Shown here: positions 50,625-59,447 of the stretch, one piece after another
Layout: each line of letters opens with the position of its first letter
Position numbering within the stretch: the first letter of the stretch is position 1
Assembly: GCA_004298465.1 (NCBI GenBank)
Contig: SCRT01000018.1
Coordinates: 310,001 to 374,000, forward strand
Source of the DNA: Nevskiaceae bacterium
Lineage (GTDB): Bacteria > Pseudomonadota > Gammaproteobacteria > Nevskiales > Nevskiaceae
Direction: 5' to 3'
Length of the DNA stretch: 64,000 nt
Made by a program: the position numbers and the translations under genes
The notes under the pieces: generated by a model
Told to the model about the DNA's origin: nothing
Seen by the model: only the letters and a program-made list of their open reading frames with translations
The model's database searches: none

Positions 50625-52964
50625 ATGCCCCAGCTGGAAACCGAAGCCGATACCCGCGCCAACCGGATCGATCCGGTGCTGCGTGATGCGGGCTGGGGCG
50701 TGGTGGAAGGTTCGCGCATCCGCCGCGAGATGATCTGCCCCGGCCGCATCACCGGCGGCGGCCGTGTGAATCCGTTGTCGGCGGATTACGTGTTGAGTTT
50801 CCGTGGTCACAAGCTGGCCGTGGTCGAGGCCAAGCGCGCTGGGCTCGGCTACACCGAAGGCGTGGGCCAGGCCAAGGATTACGCGCAACGCCTGCAGGCG
50901 CGTTTCGCCTACGCCACCAACGGCATCGGCTGGTACGGCATCGACATGGCGAGCGGCAAGGAAGGCGACCTCGCGTTGCCGTTTCCATCGCCGCAGGCGT
51001 TGTGGGAACGCTGCTTTCCGCAGGACAACGCGTGGCGCGACCGTTTCGGCGCGGTGCCGTTCGAAACCGACGGTGGCAAGTGGCAGCCCCGTTATTACCA
51101 GCACAACGCCATCCATGCGGTGCTGGAAGCGATCGCCAATGGCCGGAATCGCATCCTGCTGACACTGGCGACCGGCACCGGCAAGACGTCCATCGCTTTC
51201 CAGATTGCGTGGAAGCTGTTCCAGTCACACTGGAACCTGTCGCGCGAACCCGTGCGTCGGCCGCGCATCCTGTTCCTGACCGATCGCAATTTCCTGGCCG
51301 ACCAGGCGTACAACGCCTTCAGCGCATTTCCGGCCGACGCGCTGTGCCGCATCAGCCCGGACGAGATTCGCAAGCAGGGCAAGATTCCCGTCAACGCCAG
51401 CGTGTTCTTCACGATCTTCCAGACCTTCATGACCGGCGGCAATGTCGAGGGCGAGGACGATGCGACGGGCAGCACCGAGCCGCAATTCACCTTCGAAGGC
51501 TACGCGCCGGATTTCTTCGATTTCATCATCATCGACGAATGCCATCGCGGCGGCGCGCGCGACGAAAGCACGTGGCGCGGCATTCTCGATTATTTTTCGC
51601 CCGCGGTGCAGTTGGGCATGACTGCGACGCCCAAGCGCGATGTCAACGCCGACACTTACAAATACTTCGGCGAGCCGGTGTACACCTACGCGCTGAAGGA
51701 CGGTATCGGCGACGGCTTCCTGACGCCGTTCAAGTTGCGGCAGATGGCGAGCACGCTGGACACCTACAAGTACGCCAGTGGCGATACGGTGGTGAGCGGC
51801 GAGATCGATCCGGACAAGGAATACAGCGAGGCCGACTTCAACACGAAAATCGTGATCGACGCGCGCGAGCAAAGCCGCGTGGCCGAATTCATGGACCAGA
51901 TCGACCCACGCCAGAAGACGCTGGTGTTCTGCGCGACGCAGGCGCACGCGGCAAGGGTGCGCGACTGGATCAACCAGATCAAATCCAACCCCGACCCGGA
52001 TTATTGCGTGCGGGTGACCGCCAATGACGGCAAGCTGGGCGATGCGCACCTGCTGAAGTTCCAGGACAACGAAAAGACGCTGCCGACGATCCTCACCACG
52101 TCGCAGAAGCTGTCCACCGGCGTGGACGCGTTGAACATCCGCAACATCGTGCTGATGCGGCCGATCAAGTCGATGATCGAGTTCAAGCAGATCATCGGCC
52201 GCGGCACGCGGGTGTTCGAAGGTAAATATTTCTTTACCGTTTACGATTTCGTCGGAGCGGCCGACCATTTCAGCGACCCGGAGTGGGATGGCGAACCGGA
52301 GGCGCCGGAACCGGCAGGACCCCGCACGCCGCTCCCCGGACAGCCGCCCGGAGGCACCGTCGAGGATCCTCCCGGTCCCCCGCACCGGGAGAAGATCGTG
52401 GTGAAACTAGCGGACGGCAACGAACGCCAGATTCGCTTTGTTTCGGCCACCAGCTACTGGTCTCGCGACGGCAAGCCGATCACGGCGCAGCAATTCATGC
52501 AGCAACTGTTCGGCGACCTCGGTTCGCTGGTGGCAACCGAAGCAGAACTGCGGGCGGTGTGGGGCAACCCGGAGCAGCGCGTCGCTTTCATCCAGCGTCT
52601 GGCCAAACTGGGCTATGACAGTGACCGGCTGGAAGACATGCGCCGGTTGATCGACGCGCGCGACAGCGACATCTTCGACGTGCTGGCCTATGTGCGCTTT
52701 GCGCTGGCTCCGCTGGCGCGCCATGTGCGGGTACGAACGACGAAGGCCCACGGGCTCGACGGCTACGAACGTGAAATGCGCGCATTCCTGGAATATGTGC
52801 TGGAAGCCTACGCACGCGACGGCATCGCGGAACTGGCGCCGGCGAAATTGGCCAACTTCCTGCGCATCCGCTATGGCGGGACCAACGATGCCAAGCACGC
52901 ACTAGGCGGCATCCCGCAAATCCGGGATGCCTACCGCGACGTGCAGCAGCGATTGTTTCAGTAG
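50625..52964 (+). CDS. hsdR: Type I restriction endonuclease subunit R (EcoEI-like)
   Basis: 779 residues. Nuclease motif D54 with E68-x-K70 (SADYVLSFRGHKLAVVEAKR in parts), Walker A LATGTGKTS (K187), DEAD-like box IIIDECHRGG, SAT-like GMTATPKRD, and helicase motif VI QIIGRGTRVFEGK. After the motor there is a Pro-rich linker (PAGPRTPLPGQPPGG) and a C-terminal EcoEI R domain. It translocates DNA and cuts far from unmethylated sites when joined to HsdM and HsdS. About 779 residues is short compared with EcoKI HsdR but normal for the EcoEI group. Confidence 0.96.
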   Translation: MPQLETEADTRANRIDPVLRDAGWGVVEGSRIRREMICPGRITGGGRVNPLSADYVLSFRGHKLAVVEAKRAGLGYTEGVGQAKDYAQRLQARFAYATNGIGWYGIDMASGKEGDLALPFPSPQALWERCFPQDNAWRDRFGAVPFETDGGKWQPRYYQHNAIHAVLEAIANGRNRILLTLATGTGKTSIAFQIAWKLFQSHWNLSREPVRRPRILFLTDRNFLADQAYNAFSAFPADALCRISPDEIRKQGKIPVNASVFFTIFQTFMTGGNVEGEDDATGSTEPQFTFEGYAPDFFDFIIIDECHRGGARDESTWRGILDYFSPAVQLGMTATPKRDVNADTYKYFGEPVYTYALKDGIGDGFLTPFKLRQMASTLDTYKYASGDTVVSGEIDPDKEYSEADFNTKIVIDAREQSRVAEFMDQIDPRQKTLVFCATQAHAARVRDWINQIKSNPDPDYCVRVTANDGKLGDAHLLKFQDNEKTLPTILTTSQKLSTGVDALNIRNIVLMRPIKSMIEFKQIIGRGTRVFEGKYFFTVYDFVGAADHFSDPEWDGEPEAPEPAGPRTPLPGQPPGGTVEDPPGPPHREKIVVKLADGNERQIRFVSATSYWSRDGKPITAQQFMQQLFGDLGSLVATEAELRAVWGNPEQRVAFIQRLAKLGYDSDRLEDMRRLIDARDSDIFDVLAYVRFALAPLARHVRVRTTKAHGLDGYEREMRAFLEYVLEAYARDGIAELAPAKLANFLRIRYGGTNDAKHALGGIPQIRDAYRDVQQRLFQ

Positions 52965-52981
52965 GCTCGCAGGCCGCTGCC

Positions 52982-53719
52982 CTACCCCGCCATCGTCAGG
53001 CCGCCGCTGACGCTGAGCACCTGGCCGGTGATGAACCCGGCATCGGCACGCACAAAGAAGGCGACGGCGTTGGCGATTTCCGCGGGTTGTGCCAACCGGT
53101 GCAGCGGGATGGCCTTGACGAGCCCGGCGCGCAGCTTTTCGGGCAGGGACTGGAACAATGGCGTGTCGGTCGGCCCCGGACAGACACAATTGACGGTGAT
53201 CCCATTCCGCACCATTTCCCGCGCCAGGGACTTCGACAGCGCGATGACGCCGCCCTTGGCGCCGGCGTAGACCGTTTCGCCGGAACTGCCGACGCGCCCG
53301 GCGTCGCTGGCGATGTTGACGACGCGGCCGTAGCCGGCGGCTGCCATGGCCGGCAGGAAAGCACTGCACAGGTTCACGGGGCCGAGATAGTTGATGGTGA
53401 CGATTTTCTCCGCGGTTGCGGCATCCATGTCGAGGAACGGCCCGATGCAGTCCCAGCCCGCCGCGTTGACGAGCACGCGCGGCGTGCCGACGTCCTTCAG
53501 CACGCGATCGCGCAGTGCATCGACCCGCGCACGGTCCGCGATGTCGACGTCCATCGCCACGATCCGGCCTGGATGTTCCGCCGCCGTCTGCCGCGCTGCT
53601 TCCAGGTTCAGGTCTGCGGCCACGACACGCGCGCCATCCGCCGCAAGCCGCAGGGTAATGGCGCGACCAATGCCGGAGCCCGCACCGGTGACGACCGCGA
53701 TGTCCGTATCCACCGTCAT
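52982..53719 (-). CDS. Short-chain dehydrogenase (BadH-like)
   Basis: 245 residues. Cofactor motif VTGAGSGIGRAI, NAAG, catalytic Ser/Tyr/Lys in NIASDAGRVGSSGETVYAGAKGG, and PG after VNCVCPGPTDTPLF. It resembles 2-hydroxycyclohexanecarboxyl-CoA dehydrogenases and other 3-hydroxyacyl-CoA dehydrogenases. It begins in the stop of the crotonase gene upstream (ATGA), so the two probably work on the same CoA thioester in ring or fatty-acid degradation. It is tail-to-tail with hsdR with 17 bases between. Confidence 0.82.
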   Translation of the reverse strand: MTVDTDIAVVTGAGSGIGRAITLRLAADGARVVAADLNLEAARQTAAEHPGRIVAMDVDIADRARVDALRDRVLKDVGTPRVLVNAAGWDCIGPFLDMDAATAEKIVTINYLGPVNLCSAFLPAMAAAGYGRVVNIASDAGRVGSSGETVYAGAKGGVIALSKSLAREMVRNGITVNCVCPGPTDTPLFQSLPEKLRAGLVKAIPLHRLAQPAEIANAVAFFVRADAGFITGQVLSVSGGLTMAG

Positions 53720-54552
53720 GGTGTTTTCCCCGCATTTTCGACGTCCGGCGCACCCTCGGCCGCCGACGGGAAGCGCGGCGCGCGTTTCTCGCGCAGCGCG
53801 GCACAGCCTTCGCGAACATCCGGCCCGAGGAAGCCGAGCATTTCGTAGGCGGCGGACTGGTCGAAGATCGCACTGGCGGCACGCAGCCAGCCGTTGATCG
53901 CGCGCTTGGTCCAGCGGATGGCGGTCTGCGAGCCGGTGGCGAGCACCTCGGCCACGCGCAGCGCCTCAGCCAGTACCTCGTCGCGCGGCAGCGCCTTCGA
54001 CACCAGGCCGATGCGCTCCGCTTCCGCACCGGTGATCATCTCGCCTGTCAACAGGTAGTACTTGGCCTTCGCCGGCCCTACCAGCAGGGGCCAGATCAGC
54101 GCGGCGTGGTCACCGGCGGCAACGCCCAGCTTGACGTGCCCATCGCCGATCCGGGCGTCCTCCGCGCAGATGGAGATGTCCGCCAGCAGGCCCACCACCG
54201 TGCCGGCGCCGACCGACACGCCGTTGATGGCGGAAATGATCGGTTTTGGGCAATTGACGACGTTGTAGACCATCTCGCTCATCTCGCGCAGCATGTGCGT
54301 GACACGCGCGTAGTCGCCGGCCATGCGTTCCACCATCGCCAGGTCGCCCCCGGCGGAAAACGCCTTCCCAGCACCGGTGACGACGGCGACGCGCACGTCC
54401 GGGTCGTCACCGATGTCGCGCCACACGCGCGCGACCTCGCCATGCATCGCCTCGTCCGTGGCGTTGTACTTTTCCGGCCGGTTGAAGGTGACGAGCAGCA
54501 CGCCGTGCGGGCGGTGTTCGATCTTGAGCTGGTGATAGCGTGAATAATCCAT
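53716..54552 (-). CDS. Enoyl-CoA hydratase/isomerase (crotonase family)
   Basis: 278 residues. The oxyanion-hole segments are [11 protein letters not shown] and [39 protein letters not shown] (seen by NG..VGAG and the ADI..A...A..GD pattern). The tail [28 protein letters not shown] is typical of degradative crotonases. AGGAGGAG precedes the ATG, the best ribosome site in the region. It forms a two-gene operon with the SDR (ATGA overlap), consistent with hydration then oxidation of an enoyl-CoA. Confidence 0.85.
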   Translation of the reverse strand: MDYSRYHQLKIEHRPHGVLLVTFNRPEKYNATDEAMHGEVARVWRDIGDDPDVRVAVVTGAGKAFSAGGDLAMVERMAGDYARVTHMLREMSEMVYNVVNCPKPIISAINGVSVGAGTVVGLLADISICAEDARIGDGHVKLGVAAGDHAALIWPLLVGPAKAKYYLLTGEMITGAEAERIGLVSKALPRDEVLAEALRVAEVLATGSQTAIRWTKRAINGWLRAASAIFDQSAAYEMLGFLGPDVREGCAALREKRAPRFPSAAEGAPDVENAGKTP

Positions 54553-54596
54553 CGGGTTCTCCTCCTTTTGAAAATTAAGTGTGCCGTATGCCGGCT

Positions 54597-55277
54597 TCAT
54601 TTCTTCGACACAAAACGGCTGTTGCCCACGTAGAAACGCAACAGCTTGTGCGCCCATTCGCCCGCGTAGTCCACGCCGATGCGCGGGCGTTCGACGGTTT
54701 CGAAGCGGGTTTCGATGGGCGGCTCGGCGATATAGAGCGTATCGCTCAATAGGTCGGCACCGTAATGGTCGAGCGTGATGCCCAGGGCCTTGCAGACGCG
54801 CGCCGGGCCGTTGGTATTCGTGGACAGGTTCGCCACCGGCTCCATGGCCCGCAGCAGCACGGCCGTCCCCACGCCTTCCGGTTCCGTCACGACGTTCATG
54901 CAGTGGTGCATGCCGTAGACGAAATACACGTAGAGATGGCCGGGCGGGCCGAACATCGCCCGCGTCCGGGCCGTGTTGCCGTGCGACGTATGCGCGGCCT
55001 TGTCGGTGGGGCCCAGATAGGCCTCGGTTTCCACGATGCGCCCGACATGCGGCACACCTGCCGTGACGTGCACGAACCACTTGCCGAGCAGCGCGCGCGC
55101 CACTTGCCGGGTGTCGCGGTCGTAGAACGCGCGCGGGAGTTTGCGCAGGCGCGCAAGGCACGCCGAGTCCGCGTTTTCAGCAAGTTCAACGTAGCCTGTG
55201 GTAGAAGGACGCAAAGTCACGGACACGATCCCGTCATCAAGAGCCGCCGCGAGTGTAGCCTCCGCGGTATTTCCCAT
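54597..55277 (-). CDS. mpg: 3-methyladenine DNA glycosylase (AAG/Mpg type)
   Basis: 226 residues. Family motifs are ARALLGKWFVH, IVETEAYLGPTDKAAHTSHGNTARTRAMFGPPGHLYVYFVYGMHHCMNVV (seen as ETEAY, H..HG.T.R...MFG..G..YVY..YG.H.C.N) and NGPARVCKALGI. Glu in VETEAY is the catalytic acid position. It removes alkylated purines by base excision. The first 25 residues are an extra N-terminal tail, and a later start is possible. Divergent from the old yellow enzyme gene by 28 bases. Confidence 0.92.
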   Translation of the reverse strand: MGNTAEATLAAALDDGIVSVTLRPSTTGYVELAENADSACLARLRKLPRAFYDRDTRQVARALLGKWFVHVTAGVPHVGRIVETEAYLGPTDKAAHTSHGNTARTRAMFGPPGHLYVYFVYGMHHCMNVVTEPEGVGTAVLLRAMEPVANLSTNTNGPARVCKALGITLDHYGADLLSDTLYIAEPPIETRFETVERPRIGVDYAGEWAHKLLRFYVGNSRFVSKK

Positions 55278-55305
55278 TCATCTTCACATCATCCACAAAG
55301 AAGCC

Positions 55306-56376
55306 ATGCCCACTCTCTTCGACCCCATCACCCTCGGCGAGCTGAAGCTGCCGAACCGCATCCTCATGGCGCCGCTGACGCGCTGCCGGGCCGAGGCCGG
55401 GCGCGTTCCCGGCAAGCTGATGCTGGAATATTACAAACAGCGCACGAGTGCCGGGCTGATCTTCAGCGAGGCAACATCGGTTACACCGATGGGCGTGGGC
55501 TACCCGGACACGCCGGGCATCTGGTCCGCTGCGCAGGTGGCGGGCTGGCAGCCGATCACGCAGGCGGTGCACGCGGCCGGCGGGCAAATGCTGCTGCAGT
55601 TGTGGCACGTCGGACGCATTTCCGACCCATCCTATCTGGACGGCGAACTGCCGGTGGCACCCAGCGCGGTACAACCCGCCGGGCACGTGAGCCTGATTCG
55701 TCCGAAGAAGGATTTCGTGACACCCCGCGCGCTGGACATCACGGAGATTCCCCACGTTGTCGAAGCGTTCCGCCACGGCGCGGAAAACGCCAGGCGTGCG
55801 GGTTTCGACGGCGTCGAGATCCATTCCGCGAACGGGTACCTGATCGACCAGTTCCTCCAGACGAAGGCCAACCGGCGCACGGATGCGTATGGCGGCCCCA
55901 TCGAGAACCGCGCACGCTTGCTGCTGGAGATCGTCGACGCCGTCACCACCGTGTGGCCAGCGGGCCGCGTGGGCGTACACCTCGCCCCGCGTGGCGACAG
56001 CTACGACATGGGCGATGCGGACCCGGCAGCCTTGTTCGGCCACGTTGCCGAAGCGCTGGGCGCGCGGCACATCGCCTTCATCTGCACCCGCGAGCACGCC
56101 GGAGAAGACAGCCTGGCGGGGCTGATCCGCGCCCGCTTCAGCGGCGCGTACATCGCCAACGAAGCCTTCGACCAGCAGCAGGCGGAAAGCTGGGTGGAAT
56201 CCGGCCGCGCCGATGCCGTCGCCTTCGGCAAGCTGTTCATCGCCAACCCCGACCTGCCGCAGCGCTTCGCCCGCAGTGCCGCGCTGAATCCGCCGCGGCC
56301 GGAACTGTTCTTCGCACCTGGCGCGGAGGGTTATATCGACTACCCGTTCATGGCCGACGTAACCGCACCCGCATAG
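55306..56376 (+). CDS. nemA: Old yellow enzyme family ene-reductase (NemA-like)
   Basis: 356 residues, single FMN-binding barrel. LFDPITLGELKLPNRILMAPLTRCRA, LQLWHVGRIS, the substrate His/Asn pair in HSANGYLIDQFLQ, and RTDAYGGPIENRARLLLE (recognised by YGG.IENR.R) define the NemA group, which reduces N-ethylmaleimide and activated alkenes using NADPH. ATG 55306 gives the normal length; the longer frame begins inside the mpg promoter region. Confidence 0.9.
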   Translation: MPTLFDPITLGELKLPNRILMAPLTRCRAEAGRVPGKLMLEYYKQRTSAGLIFSEATSVTPMGVGYPDTPGIWSAAQVAGWQPITQAVHAAGGQMLLQLWHVGRISDPSYLDGELPVAPSAVQPAGHVSLIRPKKDFVTPRALDITEIPHVVEAFRHGAENARRAGFDGVEIHSANGYLIDQFLQTKANRRTDAYGGPIENRARLLLEIVDAVTTVWPAGRVGVHLAPRGDSYDMGDADPAALFGHVAEALGARHIAFICTREHAGEDSLAGLIRARFSGAYIANEAFDQQQAESWVESGRADAVAFGKLFIANPDLPQRFARSAALNPPRPELFFAPGAEGYIDYPFMADVTAPA

Positions 56377-56424
56377 GGAAACTCTGGATATCCTGGTGTG
56401 CTCGACACCCCGCGCGGGGGCCCC

Positions 56425-56491
56425 TGTAGGAGCGTGCCCGCACGCGACCTGCAAGGCGGCGGAACGGGCCACCAGCAGGTCTGCTCCTGCA
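56425..56491. repeat. Inverted pair of REP-like elements (head-to-head)
   Basis: A plus-strand unit 56425-56449 begins TGTAGGAGCGTGCCC and ends CGCGACC; a minus-strand unit 56467-56491 begins TGCAGGAGCAGACC. They are the same element as at 19893-19971 but in the opposite relative orientation. The remaining bases between nemA and ffh (56377-56605) carry no gene. Confidence 0.7.
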
Positions 56492-56605
56492 CAAGGATAA
56501 AGACGGCGGGCAGAATGCCCCGTCCCTCGGTGCGGCCGTTCTTGCAATAATCCGCATTCTGCACATTCGATTTCTCCAAGCCTTTCCACTTCGCCCATAC
56601 CCACA

Positions 56606-57970
56606 ATGTTCGAAAACCTCAGCAGCCGCTTTTCACGTGTCCTGGACTCCATCCGCGGCCAGGGCCGCCTGACCGAAGACCAGGTCAACTCCGCTGCGCG
56701 CGAGCTGCGCATGGCGCTGCTGGAAGCCGACGTCGCCCTGCCCGTCGTCCACACCTTCGTCGACCACCTCAAGACCCGCGCCGTCGGCACCGAAGTCGTG
56801 GCAAGCCTGACACCGGGGCAAGCCCTGCTCGGCGTCGTGCAGCAGGAACTCGTCACTGCGCTGGGCGAAACCACCGCCCCCCTGAACCTGCGCACCCAGC
56901 CGCCCGCCATCATCCTCATGGCCGGGCTGCAGGGCTCCGGCAAGACCACCAGTACCGGCAAGCTGGCGTTGCGCCTGCGCGACGTCGAAAAGAAGAAAGT
57001 GATGGTGGTTTCGGCCGACGTCTACCGCCCGGCTGCCATCGAGCAGCTGCGCGTGGTGGCGGAACAGGTCGGCGTTGAATGGGTGCCCAGCACGGTGCAG
57101 GACAAACCCGTGGACATCGCCCGCCGCGCGGTGGATGCTGCACGCGCCGCGTTCGCGGACGTCCTCATCGTCGACACCGCCGGCCGCACCAGCGTGGACG
57201 AGGCGATGATGAAGGAAATCGCCGCCCTGCACGCCACGCTCAACCCGATCGAAACGCTGTTCGTCGTGGATGCCATGACCGGCCAGGACGCCGCTCGCAC
57301 GGCCAAGGCCTTCGGCGACGTACTTCCGCTTACCGGCGTGATCCTCACGAAGGCCGACGGCGATGCACGCGGCGGCGCGGCCCTGTCCGTCCGCACCGTC
57401 ACCGGCGCGCCCATCAAGTTCATGGGCGTGGGCGAAAAACCCGCGGCCTTCGAAGTCTTCCATCCCGACCGCGTCGCACAGCGCATCCTTGGCCAGGGCG
57501 ACGTGCTCAGCCTCATCGAGGAAACCGCACGCAAGGTCGACCACGAAAAAGCCGAGCAGCTGGCGAAGAAACTGAAGTCGAAAAGCGGCTTCGACCTCAC
57601 CGACTTCCGCGACCAGATGCGCGAAGTGCAAAAGATGGGCTCCATGGAATCCCTGCTCGAAAAGCTCCCTGGCGGGCGCCAGATGCAGGCGCAGCTCAAG
57701 AATGCACAACCGGAAAAGGCGATGAAGCACGCCGTCGCCATCATCGACTCCATGACCCCGCAGGAACGCCGCTTCCCGCACCTCATCAAGGCCGCGCGCA
57801 AGCGCCGCATCGCCGCCGGCGCCGGGCTGCAGGTGCAGGAAGTCAACAAACTCCTGCGCCAGTACGAAAGCACGCGCGACATGATGAAGAAATTCGCGCG
57901 CGGCGGCATGAACAAGATGATGCGCGCCCTCGCCGCCCGCATGCCGCACGGCGCAATGCCGCGCCATTGA
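56606..57970 (+). CDS. ffh: Signal recognition particle protein
   Basis: 454 residues. N-domain with ALLEADVALPVV, G-domain P-loop GLQGSGKTT (107-115), DTAGR, TKADGDARGG and the closing GVGEKPAAFEVFHPDR, then the Met-rich M-domain with RRIAAGAGLQVQEVNKLL and FARGGMNKMMRA. With 4.5S RNA it binds signal sequences of nascent membrane proteins and docks to FtsY. The ffs RNA gene is not in the window. A tRNA-Val follows. Confidence 0.97.
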   Translation: MFENLSSRFSRVLDSIRGQGRLTEDQVNSAARELRMALLEADVALPVVHTFVDHLKTRAVGTEVVASLTPGQALLGVVQQELVTALGETTAPLNLRTQPPAIILMAGLQGSGKTTSTGKLALRLRDVEKKKVMVVSADVYRPAAIEQLRVVAEQVGVEWVPSTVQDKPVDIARRAVDAARAAFADVLIVDTAGRTSVDEAMMKEIAALHATLNPIETLFVVDAMTGQDAARTAKAFGDVLPLTGVILTKADGDARGGAALSVRTVTGAPIKFMGVGEKPAAFEVFHPDRVAQRILGQGDVLSLIEETARKVDHEKAEQLAKKLKSKSGFDLTDFRDQMREVQKMGSMESLLEKLPGGRQMQAQLKNAQPEKAMKHAVAIIDSMTPQERRFPHLIKAARKRRIAAGAGLQVQEVNKLLRQYESTRDMMKKFARGGMNKMMRALAARMPHGAMPRH

Positions 57971-57981
57971 TGGGCCGTTGA

Positions 57982-58010
57982 TTGACACTGGCAGCCAACG
58001 CCTCTAACCT
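57982..58010 (+). promoter_or_regulatory. Sigma-70 promoter of tRNA-Val
   Basis: Perfect TTGACA (57982-57987), 17-base spacer and TAACCT (58005-58010), 13 bases before the tRNA. The discriminator (TCGCGCCC) is GC-rich. Confidence 0.75.
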
Positions 58011-58023
58011 TCGCGCCCTGCAT

Positions 58024-58098
58024 GGACGGTTAGCTCAGCGGTAGAGCATCGCCTTCACACGGCGGGGGTCACTGGTTCGAGCCCAGTACCGTCCACCA
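58024..58098 (+). tRNA. tRNA-Val (anticodon CAC)
   Basis: 75-base cloverleaf with encoded CCA: acceptor GGACGGT/ACCGTCC, D arm GCTCAGCGGTAGAGC, anticodon loop TTCACAC giving CAC (reads GUG), T arm CTGGTTCGAGCCCAG. The accessory stretch of toxin-antitoxin and IS remnants begins right after it. No second copy of its 3' end was noticed in the window, so attachment-site use is unproven. The following 191 bases hold no gene. Confidence 0.95.
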
Positions 58099-58289
58099 TA
58101 AGAACAATGGTTACACGTGCAGATGGCCGGCCGAGTACGGCACACGTCTTCCCAGGCTCCTTCAATCCGATCCGGACTGCCGGATCGATTGGCAGCTTGG
58201 CGCCGCGGTGAGATCCGTGCGACCCCATTGGGTGAAATGCTTCGCAAGTATCACCACGCCTGAACATGCGGCTACTCGAAGATTCTCGC

Positions 58290-58628
58290 TTACCCGTTGA
58301 TCAAGGCAACGGCCTTGCGCCGGGCTTCAGCGAGTTCGCGCGACGACACCGCGCCTTTCCGCGTCGCGGCTCGGACACGCCAGTCCAAGCTTTTGACCTG
58401 GTCCGCAAGTACAGCGCCTTTCCGTCCGCCTGATACTTGCACTTCAAAAGGATATCCCTTCACCTGCGTCGTCATCGGGCAACACACCATAAGGCCCGTG
58501 CGCCCGTTGTAACTCGCCGGGCTCAGAACCAGAGCGGGCCTGTGCCCTGCCTGTTCATGTCCAGCCTGTGGGCTGAATTGCAGCCACACGATGTCACCTG
58601 CATCGGGAATGTAGTATCGCGCCGCCAT
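58290..58628 (-). CDS. mazF: MazF/ChpB-type endoribonuclease toxin
   Basis: 112 residues. MazF fold motifs are IPDAGDIVWLQFSPQAGHEQAGHRPALVLSP (recognised by GD...L.F.P..G.EQ.G.RPALVLS), LMVCCPMTTQVKGYPFEV and VLADQVKSLDWRVR, the last carrying the conserved strand. MazF cleaves mRNA at short sequences. AAAGGGGGG lies just upstream of the ATG. It sits 99 bases after its antitoxin rather than overlapping it, which is unusual. Confidence 0.9.
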   Translation of the reverse strand: MAARYYIPDAGDIVWLQFSPQAGHEQAGHRPALVLSPASYNGRTGLMVCCPMTTQVKGYPFEVQVSGGRKGAVLADQVKSLDWRVRAATRKGAVSSRELAEARRKAVALING

Positions 58629-58727
58629 GCTTCCCCCCTTTCACGAGCACGGGCGAATCACCACGACAAAACTCGCGGATTTCGCGCGCTCACGCGCTCA
58701 AGTATCTGTGCTGGCTGGCGGCTTGGA

Positions 58728-58970
58728 TCAGAATGCTTCACGGCCCACGGCGGCGCCGAAATCACATTCGGCATGCAGATTATCGGGGGTGATGCCATCC
58801 AGCAGATCAACCAGCGATGCGCTCTCGTCTTCTACCGGCTTGATCACTACGCAGCCTTTTTCCTCACGGATATCCACTGCACGATCCAGCCGCAGGTTTC
58901 CCGCTTCCATCACGGCAGCGGGGATGCGAATCGCTGCACTGTTCCCCCACTTTCTGATGACTGCACGCAT
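58728..58970 (-). CDS. mazE: MazE/ChpS-type antitoxin
   Basis: 80 residues. AbrB-like swapped-hairpin DNA-binding domain VIRKWGNSAAIRIPAAVMEAGNL, then VDIREEKGCVVIKPV and an acidic C-terminal tail that would wrap the toxin. The GAGG before ATG 58970 supports this start; the longer frame is not needed. MazE neutralises MazF and represses the pair; the AT-rich TATATACATT stretch just upstream is a likely site for it. Confidence 0.88.
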   Translation of the reverse strand: MRAVIRKWGNSAAIRIPAAVMEAGNLRLDRAVDIREEKGCVVIKPVEDESASLVDLLDGITPDNLHAECDFGAAVGREAF

Positions 58971-59144
58971 GGCAACCTCACGAGATGATGTAGATTCAAT
59001 GTATATATTGCCATGTGGCTGGGCTGGTCGCAATTTCCGCGACGCTATGCTGCTCCCGCTCCCCGCTCGGCAGCGCCAAATCCGGCAAAGTCGAGATCAA
59101 TCGTGATCTGTCTCCTGCTGGGCGCAATCCGGGATGCTCGACCC

Positions 59145-59270
59145 TCAATTTGGCACCAACTCGACCTTGATCCGATACCCCAGCGCTTGCGCACCACGGC
59201 TCAGTGCATCCAGCGTCAGGCCGGTGTCGTTTTCATCCAGCAACCGTTGCAGAGACGCACGGCTGGTGTG
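59145..59270 (-). pseudogene. 3' remnant of an XRE/HTH antitoxin, cut by an IS
   Basis: The minus strand encodes LHTSRASLQRLLDENDTG, continuing LTLDALSRGAQALGYRIKVE and a stop at 59145. This is the C-terminal 42 residues of the XRE antitoxin family with the pattern HTSR..L.RLLD..DT.LTL..L.RAA.ALG...... The reading frame meets IS-like sequence at about 59269, and no N-terminal half is found. Not translatable as a whole protein. Confidence 0.7.
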
Positions 59271-59447
59271 TAATGACCCAGTGATTTCCTGCTCAGATGT
59301 TACTTTTCCCCAAGGAGACACTGATGAGCAATGTGATGAACGAAGAGATCAAACGATGGACAGCTCGGCGCAAGTCGTCGCTGGTGCTGGACCTGATTCA
59401 AGGCAAGACGACGGTGGCCGAGGCCAGCCGGCATATTACTGACCGCT
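59269..59447 (+). mobile_element. Left-end remnant of an IS3-like element with OrfA start
   Basis: Starts TGTAATGACCC near 59269 at the edge of the antitoxin remnant. After AAGGAG, an ATG at 59324 opens MSNVMNEEIKRWTARR and KSSLVLDLIQGKTTVAEASR, the N-terminus of a known transposase OrfA family. Resemblance stops near 59447 (ASRHI), where the HTH should continue. The rest of the element, including OrfB and the right end, is gone. Confidence 0.7.
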
